DNA from: Candidatus Rokuibacteriota bacterium
Lineage (GTDB): Bacteria > Methylomirabilota > Methylomirabilia > Rokubacteriales > CSP1-6
DNA length: 7,791 bases
Direction of reading: 5' to 3'
Assembly: GCA_003221435.1 (NCBI GenBank)
Contig: QHRS01000114.1
Location: 1 to 7,791, forward strand
Shown here piece by piece: positions 1-6,980 of the stretch. The notes below the pieces were generated by a model. That model had not been told where the DNA came from, did no database searches, and worked only from the letters and a program-made list of their open reading frames with translations. Made by a program: the position numbers and the translations under genes. Within the stretch, counting starts at the first letter, position 1; each line of letters begins with the position of its first letter.

Positions 1-129
1 TTCCATACGGTCGGCCAGAATGTCGACGTCCAGACCGCCGCCGCTGATCTGCACCGGGGTCTGGGCGTGGGCGATCCCGGCCGCCAGAGACGCCGCGGCC
101 ACCACGAGAAATGCGGGCAATCGCGCCAT
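1..129 (-). CDS. N-terminus of a secreted LptD/OstA-like outer-membrane LPS transport protein (partial)
   Basis: This gene runs off the left edge of the window; only the first 43 codons are present. The ATG at 129 opens a typical Sec signal peptide: Met-Ala-Arg, a hydrophobic stretch rich in Leu, Val and Ala (about residues 6-20), then Ala-His-Ala before Gln23, a good signal peptidase I site. The mature start, TPVQISGGGLDVDILADRME, resembles the opening of OstA/LptA-type domains, where a beta strand leads into an 'ADRMEY'-like motif. OstA domains occur in LptA and in the periplasmic part of LptD, which carry and insert lipopolysaccharide. Its position downstream of folC and the signal peptide fit an LptD-like protein, but LptA or another OstA-domain protein is equally possible from 43 residues. 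No Shine-Dalgarno sequence is visible before the ATG. Confidence 0.6.
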   Translation of the reverse strand, partial: MARLPAFLVVAAASLAAGIAHAQTPVQISGGGLDVDILADRME

Positions 130-131
130 GT

Positions 132-169
132 CCGAAAAGGAACGCCTATGCTAGCAGCCGGCTTTTCGG
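132..169. repeat. 8-bp inverted repeat straddling the candidate -10 box
   Basis: CCGAAAAG at 132-139 is matched exactly by its reverse complement CTTTTCGG at 162-169, with 22 nt between the arms. On the minus strand one arm lies in the spacer between the candidate -35 and -10 boxes, and the other lies in the short leader just before the start codon. The arrangement would suit a dimeric repressor site or a leader stem-loop. It lacks a following T run, so it does not look like a terminator for folC. Function is not shown. Confidence 0.35.
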
Positions 170-177
170 TCGGGCAA
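148..177 (-). promoter_or_regulatory. Candidate sigma70-type promoter for the lptD-like gene
   Basis: On the minus strand, between the folC stop and the lptD-like ATG, there is a TTGCCC (177-172, 4/6 to the -35 consensus). An 18-nt spacer follows, then TAGCAT (153-148, 4/6 to the -10 consensus). The -10 box is preceded by TGC, giving an extended -10 arrangement (TGnTAGCAT). Initiation would be about 12 nt ahead of the ATG. This rests on motif resemblance only; read-through from folC, 51 nt away, could also express the gene. Confidence 0.3.
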
Positions 178-180
178 GGG

Positions 181-1445
181 CTATCGGGGTTGAAGCGACC
201 GGAGTTCGAGCACGTCCGCGATGAGAAACAACGAGCCGGCCACACAAATAATGGGGGTGCGCGGGAGCGAGTACGCCAAATCTAGCGCTCTCGACACCGA
301 CGGCGCGGTTTCGACGCGCACGTCGCTCGGGGGCATGGCCCGGAGCAGCGCCGCCGGATCGGCGGCGCGAGCGTTGGACGAGCGCGTCAGGATGACCCGC
401 GAGGCGACCGGCACGAGGGCGCCGAGAATGCCCCGCGCGTCCTTGTCGGCGGCGATTCCCACGATCAGCGTCTTCGGCTCGTCGCCGAAGTAGTCGCGCA
501 GCGATTCCGCGAGCGCGCGCGCGCCATTCGGGTTGTGCGCCCCGTCGAGGACGAGCCGCGGCTCGCCCTCGAGCACCTGAAAGCGTCCCGGCCAGCGCGT
601 GTGGGCCAGCCCCAGACGGATCGCCGCCTCGGGCACGCCGAGCCCGTGCGCCGTCGCCGCCGCGAGCAGCGCGTTCGAGATCTGGAACCGGCCGAGCAGG
701 GCCAGGCGCGCGGCCCCGAGCGCGAAGCCGGGCCCGGTGAACGTCACGCTCCGGCCGTCCAGCGTGCACGCGGTCGCGAGCGCGTGCAGGTCGGCGCCCT
801 CGACCAGGAGGGGCACGCCGGCCGCCTTCGCCCGCTCCGCCACCACGGCGTGCGCCGCGGGCGGCTGGGCGGCCGACACGGCGAACCCGGTCCGGATGAT
901 GGCCGCCTTCTCGGCCGCGATCTCCGCCAGCGTGGCGCCCAGATAGCGCTCGTGATCGTAATCGATGCGCGTGATCACGCACGCGGCGGGTTCGCCCACG
1001 GTGGTCGCGTCGAGCCGTCCGCCGAGACCGACCTCGAGCACGGCGACCTCCACGCCCGCGCGCGCGAAGTGGTCCAGCGCGAGCGCGGTCACCGCCTCGA
1101 ACATGGTGGCGTCGGTCCGGGCGATCAGCGTGCCGAGGGCGTCCATGCCGTCGGCCACCTCGTCCTCGCCGATCAACTCATCCCCGACCCGGATCCGCTC
1201 GCGTAGACAGCACAGATGCGGCGACGTGTACAGACCGACGCGGCGGCCCGCCGCCTTGAACATGCCCGCCAGGAGCGCCGCCGCCGATCCTTTGCCGTTC
1301 GTGCCGCCCACCTGCACGATCGCCAGGCGCCGCTCGGGATGGCCCAGCGCCTCGAGCAGCGCGTGGATGCGCTCGAGCCCGGGCCGCATCCCCGCGTGCT
1401 CGCCGCCGCGAAGCGCGAGCACGCGGGCCCGAGCCTCGGCGTAGG

Positions 1446-1449
<4 letters not shown>
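181..1449 (-). CDS. folC: Bifunctional-type folylpolyglutamate synthase / dihydrofolate synthase (FolC)
   Basis: FolC is a cytosolic Mur-ligase-family enzyme that ligates glutamate to dihydropteroate and/or extends the polyglutamate tail of folates using ATP. The 422-residue product has the usual family length. Visible motifs are the P-loop GGTNGKGS (48-55), TSPHL (75-79) followed by ERIRV, LGGRLDATT (142-150), the IDYDH segment leading to AAEKAAIIR with the expected modified Lys at 181, and DGAHNPNGA (302-310) in the C-terminal domain. The ATG at 1449 overlaps the accD stop in an ATGA, so translation is probably coupled to accD; there is no clear Shine-Dalgarno. The open frame continues upstream across accD, but that extension is antisense-of-frame noise with low-complexity Arg/Gly content. 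Whether the enzyme has both activities or only the folylpolyglutamate one cannot be read from the sequence. Confidence 0.95.
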
Positions 1450-2306
<857 letters not shown>

Positions 2307-2318
2307 GGCTATTTATCA

Positions 2319-2354
2319 GGGCACGGGCACCCGGGCTTCGCCACGCCCGTGCCC
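2319..2354 (-). repeat. Perfect 10-bp intercistronic hairpin between trpA and accD
   Basis: GGGCACGGGC (2319-2328) pairs perfectly with GCCCGTGCCC (2345-2354) around a 16-nt loop, which on the minus strand contains a further small GGC-gaa-GCC stem. It fills much of the 73-nt gap between trpA and accD. In the transcript the stem is followed by TGATAAATAGCC and the accD ATG rather than by a U run, so it is not a standard intrinsic terminator. It could be a processing or stability element, a partial terminator, or a dispersed palindromic repeat. Confidence 0.55.
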
Positions 2355-2379
2355 CGCGGCACTATCGTTCGTTGCGTCG

Positions 2380-3201
2380 TCACTCGATGCGAGCCCCGTT
2401 TATCGGGTGCTGGAGCGGCGCCTTCATCGAGGCGATGAAGCGCCCGACCTCGCCGACGAGCCCGGACGTCCCCGCGTGCTGCTCGATCAGGCGTACCACC
2501 GCGGAGCCGACAATCACGCCATCGGCGTACGGCGCGACCGCGCGCACGTGCTCGGGCGCGGAGATGCCGAAGCCAACGCAGATCGGTCGCGTCGTGATCA
2601 GCCGGAGCGCGCGCAGCTGTGTGAGCAGATCGGGCGGGAGCGCATCGCGCACCCCGGTCACGCCCGTCAGCGAGACGACGTAGACGAAGCCGCGGCTCCG
2701 CTGCGCGATGCGCCGCATCCGCGCGGGCGTCGACGTGGGCGCCACCAGGTGGATCAGGTCGAGCCCCGCGGCCGTCGTCTCGTCGGCAAGCGGGCCCGCC
2801 TCTTCCGGCGGCAGATCCGCGACGATCACGCCATCGAGCCCGGCATCGACGGCGCTCCGGGCGAACGCCTTCAGCCCGAACGCGAGCACCGGATTGTAGT
2901 ACGTCAGGAACACGAGCGGAATGGCAAGCTCGCTGCGGAGATCGCGAACCAGCTCGAGCACGCGCGGCAGCGTGACACCCGCCGCGAGCGCGCGCTGGGC
3001 GGCGCGCTGGATCACCGGCCCGTCGGCGAGCGGGTCGGAGAACGGCACGCCGATCTCGACGATGTCCGCGCCCCGGCGCGCCGCCTCGACGATCAAGCGC
3101 CGGGTGTCGGCGAGCGAGGGATCGCCGCCGGTGAAGTAGGGAATCAACGCACGCATCCGGCGGGCCCGCAGCGCGTCGAACGCCGCCCCCAATCGTGTCA
3201 T
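2380..3201 (-). CDS. trpA: Tryptophan synthase alpha subunit (TrpA)
   Basis: TrpA cleaves indole-3-glycerol phosphate to indole and glyceraldehyde 3-phosphate, and passes indole through a tunnel to TrpB in the alpha2beta2 complex. The 273-residue product is a full-length TIM barrel. Seen are PYFTGGDPS (21-29), IVEIGVPFSDPLADGP (47-62) with the two catalytic acids Glu49 and Asp60, the YYNPV segment (101-105), the flexible loop 6 region SLTGVTG (177-183), and the phosphate-binding VGFGIS (209-214) and VGSA (231-234). The ATG at 3201 overlaps the trpB stop in ATGA, so synthesis of the two subunits is probably coupled; no strong Shine-Dalgarno is present. It is the last trp gene here. Confidence 0.97.
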   Translation of the reverse strand: MTRLGAAFDALRARRMRALIPYFTGGDPSLADTRRLIVEAARRGADIVEIGVPFSDPLADGPVIQRAAQRALAAGVTLPRVLELVRDLRSELAIPLVFLTYYNPVLAFGLKAFARSAVDAGLDGVIVADLPPEEAGPLADETTAAGLDLIHLVAPTSTPARMRRIAQRSRGFVYVVSLTGVTGVRDALPPDLLTQLRALRLITTRPICVGFGISAPEHVRAVAPYADGVIVGSAVVRLIEQHAGTSGLVGEVGRFIASMKAPLQHPINGARIE

Positions 3202-4385
3202 GCCCCGAGTGCCCCGCTCACGAGCTGGACGTCCTTGTCACCGCGGCCGGAGAGGCCGACGACGATGCTCCGACGCCGCGGCAGTCCCTTCGCGAGCTTC
3301 ATCGCGTGCGCGACCGCGTGCGCGGACTCGAGCGCCGGCATGATCCCTTCGAGCCGCGCCAGCGACTCGAACGCGGCGAGCGCCTCCTCGTCGGTGATCG
3401 AGACGAACTCGAACCGGCCCGTGTCCTTGTAATAGGCCAGCTCGGGGCCGACGCCCGGATAATCGAGACCGGCCGAGATGGAGTGCGCGGTCGCGATCTG
3501 GCCGTCGTCGTTCTGCAGCAGGTAGCTCATGCTGCCGTGCAGCACGCCCACGCGCCCGGCAGACAGCGAGGCGCCGTGCCGTCCGCTCGCGATCCCGTGG
3601 CCGCCGGCCTCGACGCCGATGATCCGGACGCCGCCGTCCCCGACGAACGGGTGGAACAGCCCGATCGCGTTCGATCCGCCCCCGACGCACGCGAGCAAGC
3701 AGTCGGGCAACCGGCCCGTCGCCGCGCGGAACTGGCGCTTCACCTCGCGGCCGATGACGGAATGGAAATCGCGGACCATCATCGGGTACGGGTGCGGCCC
3801 CAGCGCGGAGCCGAGGAGATAGTAGGTCGTGCGGACGTTCGTCACCCAATCGCGCAGGGCCTCGTTGACGGCGTCCTTGAGCGTGCGGCTCCCGGACTCG
3901 ACCGGGATGACCTTCGCGCCGAGCAGGCGCATGCGGAAGACGTTCAGCGACTGACGCTCGATGTCTTCGGTGCCCATGTACACGTCGCAGTCGAGGCCGA
4001 GCAAGGCGGCGACGGTTGCGGTGGCGACACCGTGCTGCCCGGCGCCGGTCTCGGCGATGATGCGCCGCCGCTTCATGCGCTGCGCCAGCAGCCCCTGCCC
4101 GAGCACGTTGTTGATCTTGTGCGCGCCCGTATGACAGAGGTCCTCGCGCTTGAGGTAGATCCGCGCGCCGCCGCAGTGCTCGGTGAGCCGGGCGGCTTCG
4201 TACAGGGGCGTCGGCCGGCCTGCGTAGTCGCGCGAGAGCGTCGCGAGCCGCGCGTGGAACCTGGGGTCACGCTTCGCCGCCGCGTACGCGCGCTCCAACT
4301 CGATGAGCGGGCTCATGAGCGTCTCGGGGACGAACCGGCCGCCGTAGCGGCCGAAGTGCCCGCCCGCGTCGGGCAGCCTCGTCAT
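3198..4385 (-). CDS. trpB: Tryptophan synthase beta subunit (TrpB)
   Basis: TrpB is the pyridoxal-phosphate enzyme that joins indole and L-serine to give L-tryptophan. At 395 residues it is the classical TrpA-dependent TrpB1 type rather than the longer TrpB2. The start FGRYGGRFVPETL (11-23) is characteristic. The PLP lysine is Lys90 in HTGAHKINN, followed by AETGAGQHG (111-119) with the conserved Glu112, phosphate-cup GGGSNA (235-240), GSMSYLLQ (284-291) in the communication domain, LDYPGVGPE near the monovalent-cation site, and SGRGDKD (379-385). The ATG at 4385 was chosen because it opens the conserved N-terminus and overlaps the trpF stop in ATGA. The frame stays open 192 nt further upstream, but that stretch is an Arg-rich shadow of trpF. 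Confidence 0.98.
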   Translation of the reverse strand: MTRLPDAGGHFGRYGGRFVPETLMSPLIELERAYAAAKRDPRFHARLATLSRDYAGRPTPLYEAARLTEHCGGARIYLKREDLCHTGAHKINNVLGQGLLAQRMKRRRIIAETGAGQHGVATATVAALLGLDCDVYMGTEDIERQSLNVFRMRLLGAKVIPVESGSRTLKDAVNEALRDWVTNVRTTYYLLGSALGPHPYPMMVRDFHSVIGREVKRQFRAATGRLPDCLLACVGGGSNAIGLFHPFVGDGGVRIIGVEAGGHGIASGRHGASLSAGRVGVLHGSMSYLLQNDDGQIATAHSISAGLDYPGVGPELAYYKDTGRFEFVSITDEEALAAFESLARLEGIMPALESAHAVAHAMKLAKGLPRRRSIVVGLSGRGDKDVQLVSGALGA

Positions 4386-4993
4386 GCCTGTTTCGCCGCG
4401 GCGATGAAGTCGCGGAGTTTCACGGGATCCTTCCTTCCGGGCGCGGCCTCGACGCCGGAGTTCACGTCGACGCCGTACGGCCGCGCCACGGCGATCGCCT
4501 CGGCGACGTTGTCGGGTGTCAGGCCGGCGGAGAGGATGATGCGCCCGCGAGCAGAGGCCGCGCGCGCGAGCGTCCACTGGATCGGCCGGCGCACCTCCCC
4601 CTCGCTCCAGCGTTCGCGGCTGTCGAGAAGAAATGCCGCGACCGTGTAGGCGCCCATGCGCTCGAGATCGGAGGCATCCGCGATCTTGAGTGTCTTGATG
4701 ACCGGCAGCGTGTAGCCCACGAGATCCTCGGGCGCCTCGTCACCGTGGAACTGGAGCGCGCCGAGACCGCACGACTCCGCCACCGACTTCACGTGGCCGC
4801 CAGGGTGGCCCCAGAACACCCCGACGGCGGTCACGAGCGGCGGCAGCGCACGGATGATCGGCCCGGCCTGCGCGGGCGTCACGAATCGCGGCGTGCCGTC
4901 GACGAAAATGAAGCCCAGCGCGTCGGCGCCGGCGTCGATCGCGAGCATCGCATCCGCCAGATTCGTGATCCCGCAGATCTTGACCTTGATCAT
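4382..4993 (-). CDS. trpF: Phosphoribosylanthranilate isomerase (TrpF), divergent catalytic loop
   Basis: TrpF performs the Amadori rearrangement of phosphoribosylanthranilate to CdRP, the substrate of TrpC. The 203-residue single-domain TIM barrel has the normal length. It shows KICGIT (5-10) with catalytic Cys7, LGFIFVDGTPRFV (26-38), LQFHGDE (80-86), FLLDS (121-125) with the putative general acid Asp124, LSAGLTPDNV (154-163) and GVDVNSGVE (174-182). The odd point is the loop after Asp124. Most TrpF proteins have GG(T/S)G ahead of an FDW-like strand, whereas this one reads SRERWSEGEVRRPIQW in frame. The ATG at 4993 gives the conserved MIKVKICGIT start; an in-frame ATG at 5044 would overlap trpC and add 17 non-conserved residues. 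The gap to trpC is 31 nt, and the stop overlaps trpB. Confidence 0.94.
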   Translation of the reverse strand: MIKVKICGITNLADAMLAIDAGADALGFIFVDGTPRFVTPAQAGPIIRALPPLVTAVGVFWGHPGGHVKSVAESCGLGALQFHGDEAPEDLVGYTLPVIKTLKIADASDLERMGAYTVAAFLLDSRERWSEGEVRRPIQWTLARAASARGRIILSAGLTPDNVAEAIAVARPYGVDVNSGVEAAPGRKDPVKLRDFIAAAKQA

Positions 4994-5024
4994 GCGGAGG
5001 GGACCAACTGGCGGACCTTCATCT

Positions 5025-5858
5025 TCACGCGGTCGGGGCGCCATCGCGCCCGACGGCCGGGCGGCCAGCCGGCTCGGTCAATGCGAGTTCCCGGACCGTG
5101 GCGCCGACGTCGCGCGCGCGGACGAGCGCCTCGCCGACGAGGACGGCGCGGGCGCCGGCCGCGACGACGCGCCGCACGTCGGCGGCGGTGAAGAAGCCGC
5201 TCTCGCTGACGACGACGGGGCCGGGCGGAATGAGCGGCAGCAGCTCGAGGGTGGTCTCGATCCTCGTCTCGAAGGTTTCGAGGTCCCGGTTGTTCACGCC
5301 AATGAGGGCGGCGCCGGCGGCGAGCGCCACGTCCAGCTCCGCGCGCGTGTGGACCTCGACGAGCGCCGCAAGCCCGAGGGCCTTCGCCCCGTTCATGAAG
5401 TCGCCAAGCCGTCGAGGCGGGAGCACCGAGACGATCAGCAGCACCGCATCGGCGCCCGCCGCGCGCGACTCCCAGAGCTGGTACTCGTCGACCGTGAAGT
5501 CCTTGCGGAGCAACGGCACGTCGACGAGCCGGCGCACCGCGACGAGATGATCCAGGTGCCCCTGAAAGAACTTCTCGTCGGTCACCACGGAGATCGCGGC
5601 GGCCCCGTGCGTCGCGTACGTGCGCGCGAGCCCGCCCGGGTCGAACGAGCCGGCGAACACACCCCGCGAGGGCGAGGCGCGTTTGACCTCGGCGATCAAC
5701 CGGACACCGCCAGGCGGCGGGCGCAACGCGGCTTCGAAGTCCCGGGGCGGCGCCGCCCGGGCGCACGCCCGCTCCAGCTCCGACTGCGGACATGCCGCTT
5801 TGCGCTGCTCGACCTCGCGGTATTTCGCGTCGACGATCTGCTGCAGTACGTGCGCCAT
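5025..5858 (-). CDS. trpC: Indole-3-glycerol phosphate synthase (TrpC)
   Basis: TrpC closes and decarboxylates CdRP to indole-3-glycerol phosphate, the substrate of TrpA. The 277-residue TIM barrel has all the expected residues: LIAEVKRASPSRG (54-66) with Glu57 and Lys59, LLRKDF (116-121) with catalytic Lys119, LVEVH (166-170) with Glu168, GVNNRDL (187-193), SESG (218-221) and VGEAL (241-245). The last 16 or so residues, rich in Pro, Gly and Ala, are a non-conserved tail. I chose the ATG at 5858 because MAHVLQQIVDAKYREVEQRK is the usual N-terminal helix. An upstream in-frame TTG at 5903 adds 15 atypical residues and coincides with a candidate -35 box. It is the first trp gene in the window and no TrpF fusion is present. 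Confidence 0.96.
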   Translation of the reverse strand: MAHVLQQIVDAKYREVEQRKAACPQSELERACARAAPPRDFEAALRPPPGGVRLIAEVKRASPSRGVFAGSFDPGGLARTYATHGAAAISVVTDEKFFQGHLDHLVAVRRLVDVPLLRKDFTVDEYQLWESRAAGADAVLLIVSVLPPRRLGDFMNGAKALGLAALVEVHTRAELDVALAAGAALIGVNNRDLETFETRIETTLELLPLIPPGPVVVSESGFFTAADVRRVVAAGARAVLVGEALVRARDVGATVRELALTEPAGRPAVGRDGAPTA

Positions 5859-5874
5859 AGCTACGGCTTCGCCA

Positions 5875-5903
5875 ATAGTTTCAGAAACGTGGCCGTGAGT
5901 CAA
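5875..5903 (-). promoter_or_regulatory. Candidate sigma70-type promoter of the trpCFBA run
   Basis: In the 72-nt gap between the dehydrogenase and trpC the minus strand has TTGACT (5903-5898, 5/6 to the -35 consensus). Exactly 17 nt follow, then AACTAT (5880-5875), which is only 3/6 to the -10 consensus but keeps the key A at position 2 and T at position 6. Initiation would fall near 5868, about 10 nt before the trpC ATG. That leaves no space for a trp leader peptide or attenuator. This is a motif-based call only. Confidence 0.4.
5878..5888. repeat. 11-bp palindrome GTTTCAGAAAC inside the promoter spacer
   Basis: GTTTC and GAAAC are exact reverse complements around a single central A. The element overlaps the candidate -10 box and the downstream half of the promoter spacer of trpC, where a repressor site would sit. 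It is short and could be chance. No match to a known operator such as the TrpR site is claimed. Confidence 0.25.
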
Positions 5904-5930
5904 ACGCGTCGCACGGGACGCCCGGCGCCG

Positions 5931-6871
5931 TCAGAACCAGTTCTCCTTGTCCACGACGTTGCGCAGCGGCCGACCGGCGGCGAAGCGCCGGCAGTTGTCG
6001 ATCAGAATTTCGGCCCGCCGTTCATCGAGATACGGGCCATATCCCGCCGTGTGCGGCGTGAGCAGGACCCCGGGCGCCGTCCACAGCGGATGATCCGGCG
6101 GCAGCGGTTCCAGCTCGAAGACGTCGAGGCCGGCCCCGGCGATCCGGCCTTCGTAGAGCGCGTCCACGAGGGCGTCGAGCCGGACCGTCATGCCGCGGCC
6201 GATGTTGATCAGGAACGCCGTCTGCTTCATCAGCGCGAGCCGGGCCCGGTTCATGAGACCCTCGGTCGCCGGTGTGTGCGGTACCGTCATGATCACGAAG
6301 TCGGCCAGGGGCAGCAACCCCTCGAGTGCGTCGGGCCGGTGCAGCTCGGCGACCCCCGGGGGCTTCTCCGCCCGGCGCGCGTCGACGCCGAGCACCCGCA
6401 TGCCGAATTCCGCGCAGAGCCTCGCCGCAGCGGCGCCGATCCCGCCGACGCCCGCACGATGCCGGTGTCGAGCGGCTCGGGTTTCCACTCGCGGCGAAGC
6501 TGGCGCGGGACGTAATAGTGGAGGCCGCGGGCGAAGGCCAGGACAAACGCCATGATGTGGGCGCCGATGTGGTCGTTGTAGATCTCGCGGAAGTTCGTGA
6601 CCACCACCGGATGCGCGATCAGCGCGGGGTAGTAGTAGCCTGCCGGCGGGGCGGCGGCCGGGGCCTGGAGCCAGCGCAGCTTGCCGGCTCCCTTCAGCAC
6701 GTCGGGTGGAATCGTCCCGAACGCAGCTTCGGCGTCCACGATCTGCCGGGCGGCCTCCTCTATGGTCTCCGGCGCGAGGACCCGTACCCCAGGCACCTCG
6801 GCGGGCACTCGCGCGGCCCAGGCCCGCGCGACGCCCGTCTGCGGCGGCAGCATGACGAGCGTAAAGCTCAC
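5931..6871 (-). pseudogene. D-2-hydroxyacid dehydrogenase (GhrA/SerA-like), broken by a frameshift at the NAD-binding motif
   Basis: Two overlapping frames encode the two halves of one NAD(P)-dependent D-2-hydroxyacid dehydrogenase. Codons from 6871 to about 6455 give the N-terminal substrate domain, beginning VSFTLVMLPPQTG and ending HYYVPRQLRREWKPEPLDTG. From about 6452 to 5931 the other frame gives GVGGIGAAAARL (Rossmann dinucleotide loop), INIGRGM with the catalytic Arg, AGLDVFELEPLP with the catalytic Glu, LTPHTAGYGP with the catalytic His, and the conserved end NVVDKENWF. Joined, the halves make about 312 residues, close to the family size. The switch requires losing two bases or gaining one (or 3n equivalents), and about half a dozen or more residues before the glycine loop seem short compared with GhrA. 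The GTG at 6871 is preferred for its strong Shine-Dalgarno. Substrate is unknown. The break may be a true pseudogene or an assembly error. Confidence 0.85.
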
Positions 6872-6879
6872 TGGACTAC

Positions 6880-6885
6880 CCTCCT
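6880..6885 (-). promoter_or_regulatory. Shine-Dalgarno AGGAGG of the dehydrogenase
   Basis: A full AGGAGG lies 8 nt ahead of the GTG at 6871. It decides the start in favour of this GTG over the in-frame upstream codon at 6904, which lies ahead of it. It is the only strong ribosome binding site at any start in this window. Confidence 0.8.
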
Positions 6886-6911
6886 CTCGCGACCGTCGAC
6901 GCACTGCTCGA

Positions 6912-6930
6912 GCGCCAGCTCTGCCGGCGC
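6912..6930 (-). repeat. 8-bp hairpin in the NAPRT-dehydrogenase gap
   Basis: GCGCCAGC (6912-6919) faces GCCGGCGC (6923-6930) across a 3-nt loop. The single A/C mismatch on the plus strand becomes a G-U wobble in the minus-strand transcript, so the stem is continuous only in that RNA. It lies between the GC-rich hairpin after the NAPRT gene and the dehydrogenase ribosome binding site. Function is unknown. Confidence 0.35.
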
Positions 6931-6951
6931 CAAACCGGGGGAGGTTCGGAA

Positions 6952-6968
6952 GGGGGGCGGAGCCCCCC
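6952..6968 (-). terminator. GC-rich hairpin just after the NAPRT gene, possible terminator
   Basis: GGGGGGC (6952-6958) pairs with GCCCCCC (6962-6968) around the loop GGA, 12 nt past the stop codon of the upstream gene. On the minus strand the stem is followed by TTCCGAACC, so the U tract is very weak. It may act as a poor intrinsic terminator or a 3'-end stabiliser. Similar G-run/C-run stems are common as dispersed elements in GC-rich genomes, so this call is tentative. Confidence 0.4.
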
Positions 6969-6980
6969 CTGCGAGGCAGC

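Noticed and set aside
2334..2342. The nonamer GGCTTCGCC occurs both before accD and before trpC (5865-5873), suggesting a shared regulatory element
   Set aside because: It is short and self-complementary, lies at different distances from the two start codons (27 and 6 nt), and is easily expected by chance in GC-rich DNA.
3195..4649. 484-codon plus-strand open frame opposite trpB
   Set aside because: Low-complexity Arg/Ala/Asp composition and complete overlap with the strongly conserved trpB mark it as a shadow frame.
5863..5896. ACGGC/GCCGT arms around the trpC promoter as a larger operator
   Set aside because: The arms are only 5 bp and are not centred on the GTTTCAGAAAC palindrome, so they do not form one coherent dyad.
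5859..5903. Upstream TTG start for trpC adding 15 residues
   Set aside because: The added residues are not like the family N-terminus, there is no Shine-Dalgarno, and the TTG belongs to the candidate -35 box.
4854..6515. 553-codon open frame on the plus strand opposite the dehydrogenase, trpC and trpF
   Set aside because: It is rich in Arg, Ala, Gly and Pro, has no domain-like motifs and lies opposite three clear genes. Such long antisense frames are expected in GC-rich DNA.
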